Shown here: positions 61,889-64,000 of the stretch, one piece after another
Numbering within the stretch: the first letter of the stretch is position 1
How the letters are laid out: each line of letters starts with the position of its first letter
DNA from: CAMASH01 sp041746635
GTDB taxonomy: Bacteria > Verrucomicrobiota > Verrucomicrobiia > Chthoniobacterales > Terrimicrobiaceae
Direction of reading: 5' to 3'
Assembly: GCA_041746635.1 (NCBI GenBank)
Contig: JBGTGQ010000026.1
Span: 51,352 to 115,351 of the forward strand
Length of the DNA: 64,000 nt
The notes under the pieces: generated by a model
Told to the model about the DNA's origin: nothing
Databases searched by the model: none
What the model saw: only the letters and a program-made list of their open reading frames with translations
Made by a program: the position numbers and the translations under genes

Positions 61889-61974
61889 CAGTTCACCGCA
61901 GAGCGTCTTTTCTTAGCAATCTGGTAAAAGGCATCGCAGGGAAAGGAATATCCTTCCTGCGGAAGGGATTGGGG

Positions 61975-62033
61975 AGTTGGAGTTCACGCTTCAGCGTGTC
62001 CCTTTCGGAGCAACCTACCGGCTGGACTCCACC
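61975..62033. repeat. GTTGGAGTTC hairpin repeat, copy B plus inverted relative
   Basis: The 25-nt unit at 61975-61999 nearly matches 35391-35415. At 62011-62033, in inverted orientation, is CAACCTACCGGCTGGACTCC, whose reverse complement (GGAGTCCAGCCGGTAGGTTG) resembles the 34993-35012 relative. The surrounding 223 bp (61889-62111) contain no gene. Confidence 0.5.
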
Positions 62034-62111
62034 GCCGGCGGGCAACTTTATCGGTATGCGCCCTGGGGATTGCCGGCCCGCGCTAACGCCAAAGCTCGAC
62101 CCCAATCCGGT

Positions 62112-62720
62112 CTATTCCAAATATTGCCTCAACTTTTCCTTCAACTCGGCCCGGGCGCGGAAAAGGATGCTTTTCACCGCCGGGACGCTGGTGCGCAGAA
62201 CTGCGGCGATTTCTTCGTAGGGCAAATTTTCAAAACGGCGCAGCACGATGGCCACGCGCTGATTTTCAGGCAGGGAGGCAATGGCGGCGTCAATCGCCCC
62301 TTGCAATTCGGCCTTGAGCAACTCCTCTCCCGGTTGCGGAGACTCAGTATCCTCAAACTGGTGCTGGGGGGCATCATCCGTCTCACCACCATCCATCGGA
62401 ACAAAGCGGGCGCGTTGCCGGCGACGCATTTCGTTGAAAACCAGATTGCGCGTGATGGTCATGAGCCAGGTGGTGAATTTCGCGCTGGGCTGGTAGCGCG
62501 GCGCGGATTTCCAGACCCGCAGAAACACCATTTGCGCAATGTCCTCCGCATCGGCGTCACCACCCAACATGCGGGCCACCGTGCCGACCACTCTATGCTG
62601 ATGCTCTTCCACCAACAGTTCGAACGCTTCCATGTCACCGTCCTTCACGCGGAGCATGAGCGCGATATCATCCTGGGCGTCCCTGTTCGGTTGGCCGGAC
62701 GATGGCTCGGACTCTTTCAT
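62112..62720 (-). CDS. ECF-type RNA polymerase sigma factor
   Basis: A 202-residue group IV sigma factor. Region 2 (VARMLGGDADAEDIAQMVFL, then RVWKSAPRY and TTWLMTITRNLVFNEMRRR) binds the -10 and core, and region 4 (LPYEEIAAVLRTSVPAVKSI) is the -35-recognising helix-turn-helix. The linker is acidic (GGETDDAPQHQFEDTESPQ). The ATG at 62720 is chosen because the long extension to 62843 has no family resemblance. No anti-sigma factor gene is adjacent: a GT87-like gene is downstream and a GT4-like gene is divergent upstream. The regulon is unknown. Confidence 0.88.
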   Translation of the reverse strand: MKESEPSSGQPNRDAQDDIALMLRVKDGDMEAFELLVEEHQHRVVGTVARMLGGDADAEDIAQMVFLRVWKSAPRYQPSAKFTTWLMTITRNLVFNEMRRRQRARFVPMDGGETDDAPQHQFEDTESPQPGEELLKAELQGAIDAAIASLPENQRVAIVLRRFENLPYEEIAAVLRTSVPAVKSILFRARAELKEKLRQYLE

Positions 62721-62841
62721 GACAGACGGAGGGCACCCGCTGGCGCTGGTGTTCACGCGGATTAAACCATACCGGCGGCAAAATGACTCGCAAAATCCTC
62801 TTGGCGGAAAACCTCCCCGTCTATTTCTTGGGGAACTCATC

Positions 62842-64000
62842 ATGTCGCGTCCGTCCCAACCCGTTGTCGCCAGCTACTGCACGACCTTTCTCAAACGGGA
62901 AATGCTGCATATCTATCGTCAGGTTTCCGGCCTGCGGGAGTTCCGCACCTTTGTCATGACGAAATCGCGGGAGAATCCCGACGTCTATCCCTTTGCGGAT
63001 GTCGAAGTGTTGCCGCGCCCTCGCATTAATTTCCTGGCGCGGTTTCACAAAAAATACGTCCGGCGCATGGAGGCCGTTTTTTACCGGGGGGAATACGACC
63101 AGCTCGACGCGGTGCTTTCCCGCCGCCAGGCTGATTTGCTGCATGTGTATTTCGGGCACACCGGCGTGCATCTGCTGCCGTTCATTCGCAACTGGCCCAA
63201 GCCTTCCGTGGTTTCCTTCCACGGCATGGACATCATGTTGCGAAATCAGGAACCGGGTTACAACGAGCGCCTGCGCGAACTTTTGCGCACAGTGCCCCTC
63301 GTGCTGGCCCGCAGTGAATCCCTCGCCGCCCGTCTGACCGAACTCGGCTGCGATCCGCAAAAGATCCGCATCAATCGCACCGGCATACCTATGGAAGGAT
63401 TCCCCGCCGCGATGCGAACCCCTCCCTCCGACGGGGCTTGGCGCCTGATCCAAGCCTCGCGCCTCATCGAGAAAAAAGGGCTCGAAATCACCCTGGAAGC
63501 CTTCGCGGAATTTCAGGGCAGGCATCCCAAGGCCAGGCTGGTCCTGGCCGGGGAGGGGCCCCTGCTGGCGCGACTGCAGGAGAAAACCGCCGCCCTGGGG
63601 CTCACGGAAGCGGTGAGTTTTCCCGGCTTTTTCCAACAGGAGGCCCTGGCCCGCGCTTACAACGAGGCTCATCTTTTTCTCCATCCCAGCCGGACCACCG
63701 AAGCGGGCGATCAGGAGGGTGTCCCCAATTCGATGCTCGAAGCCATGGCCACGGGCCTGCCCGTTGTCGCCACGCGGCACGGGGGCATCCCGGAAGCGGT
63801 GACCTCAGGCGAGGACGGTCTGCTGGTGGCGGAGAACGATGTGGCGGCTTTGGGCGAAGCCCTCTCGACCATGACGGGAGATGCCGGGCGGTATGAAAAC
63901 TTTTCGCGAAGGGCGGCCGCATCCGTCCGGGAGAAATTCGAGCAAAGCCGCTCCATTGCCAAGCTGGAGGGATTTTACCGGGAGATAGCAGAAGCGGGGT
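62842..64000 (+). CDS. Glycosyltransferase, GT4 family, 3' end cut off
   Basis: 386 codons are visible and the frame runs past the window end. The N-terminal half begins with VVASYCTTFLKREMLHIYRQ and holds VVSFHGMDIM, which fits an acceptor-side GT-B domain. The C-terminal half has ASRLIEKKGLEITLEAFAEF, LVLAGEGPLL, a donor-site block SRTTEAGDQEGVPNSMLEAM and GLPVVATRHGGIPEAV, all GT4 hallmarks with the E-x7-E type pair. It is divergent from the sigma factor gene, and the space at 62721-62841 must carry both promoters. Likely cell-surface glycan role. Confidence 0.85.
   Translation, partial: MSRPSQPVVASYCTTFLKREMLHIYRQVSGLREFRTFVMTKSRENPDVYPFADVEVLPRPRINFLARFHKKYVRRMEAVFYRGEYDQLDAVLSRRQADLLHVYFGHTGVHLLPFIRNWPKPSVVSFHGMDIMLRNQEPGYNERLRELLRTVPLVLARSESLAARLTELGCDPQKIRINRTGIPMEGFPAAMRTPPSDGAWRLIQASRLIEKKGLEITLEAFAEFQGRHPKARLVLAGEGPLLARLQEKTAALGLTEAVSFPGFFQQEALARAYNEAHLFLHPSRTTEAGDQEGVPNSMLEAMATGLPVVATRHGGIPEAVTSGEDGLLVAENDVAALGEALSTMTGDAGRYENFSRRAAASVREKFEQSRSIAKLEGFYREIAEAG

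Overview
The window looks like chromosome of a GC-rich, free-living Gram-negative bacterium of the Verrucomicrobiota. The main reason is a type IV pilus-like block at 9066-18568. Its gene order and protein features match the Amuc_1098-Amuc_1102 locus of Akkermansia: TPR-secretin, TSP3-loop protein, PilO-like protein, PilM-PilN protein and small exported protein. A Kdo transferase gene (waaA) indicates an LPS outer membrane. No rRNA or tRNA gene, CRISPR array or intact mobile element was seen. The assignment rests on remembered family features, not on a database search.

Layout. 1-608: 5' part of an adenine deaminase gene, cut by the window edge, downstream of waaA and rsmD on the minus strand. 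2574-7105: AsmA-like protein, lipid kinase, rhomboid protease and a membrane glycosyltransferase. 7117-18568: minus-strand block with rho, coaE, two tandem secretins, Amuc_1099-like, Amuc_1100-like, a PilM-PilN fusion and Amuc_1102-like. 18623-21095: a UDP-glucuronate decarboxylase-like gene and a WbaP-like sugar-phosphate transferase, suggesting surface polysaccharide synthesis. 21143-23714: a tight plus-strand aroD / EamA exporter / trpD cluster. 23847-28363: dsbD-like, accA, a LysM protein with a degenerate L,D-transpeptidase-like end, and an unknown gene. 28451-33017: ispH facing a four-gene operon (pseudo-rhomboid, DUF2270, mazG, GT-B-like). 33128-34966: GTP-type PEP carboxykinase. 34967-35904 and 40119-41057: scarred, gene-poor stretches with an integrase remnant, a zinc-ribbon gene broken by a UGA, and then a vapBC-like pair. 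35905-40118: two VWA membrane proteins of Bat type. 41833-48615: a 2260-residue exported TPR protein. 48727-51085: YceI, a small membrane protein, a NIL-domain protein and an AI-2E family transporter. 51146-51863: decayed permease. 51864-56136: asymmetric two-gene ABC exporter with a membrane protein gene upstream. 56264-60675: two SPFH proteins and an RND/MMPL transporter. 60641-64000: GT87-like transferase, ECF sigma factor and the start of a GT4 glycosyltransferase.

How the genes fit together. The pilus block encodes most of a PilMNO(P)Q-type alignment platform, with PilM and PilN in one chain and the secretin gene duplicated. No pilin, PilB/PilT ATPase or PilC gene is present here. The VWA pair and giant TPR protein resemble parts of a Bat system, but MoxR and DUF58 genes are missing and a toxin-antitoxin pair lies between the parts. 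Many adjacent genes share ATGA or TAATG junctions, and three convergent pairs overlap at their 3' ends.

A second theme is small non-coding repeats. At least eight sequence types, mostly near-tandem 9-14 nt units or hairpins, lie between genes. Three of them intrude into reading frames: the linker of dsbD, the C-terminus of mazG and the signal-peptide region of the giant TPR gene.
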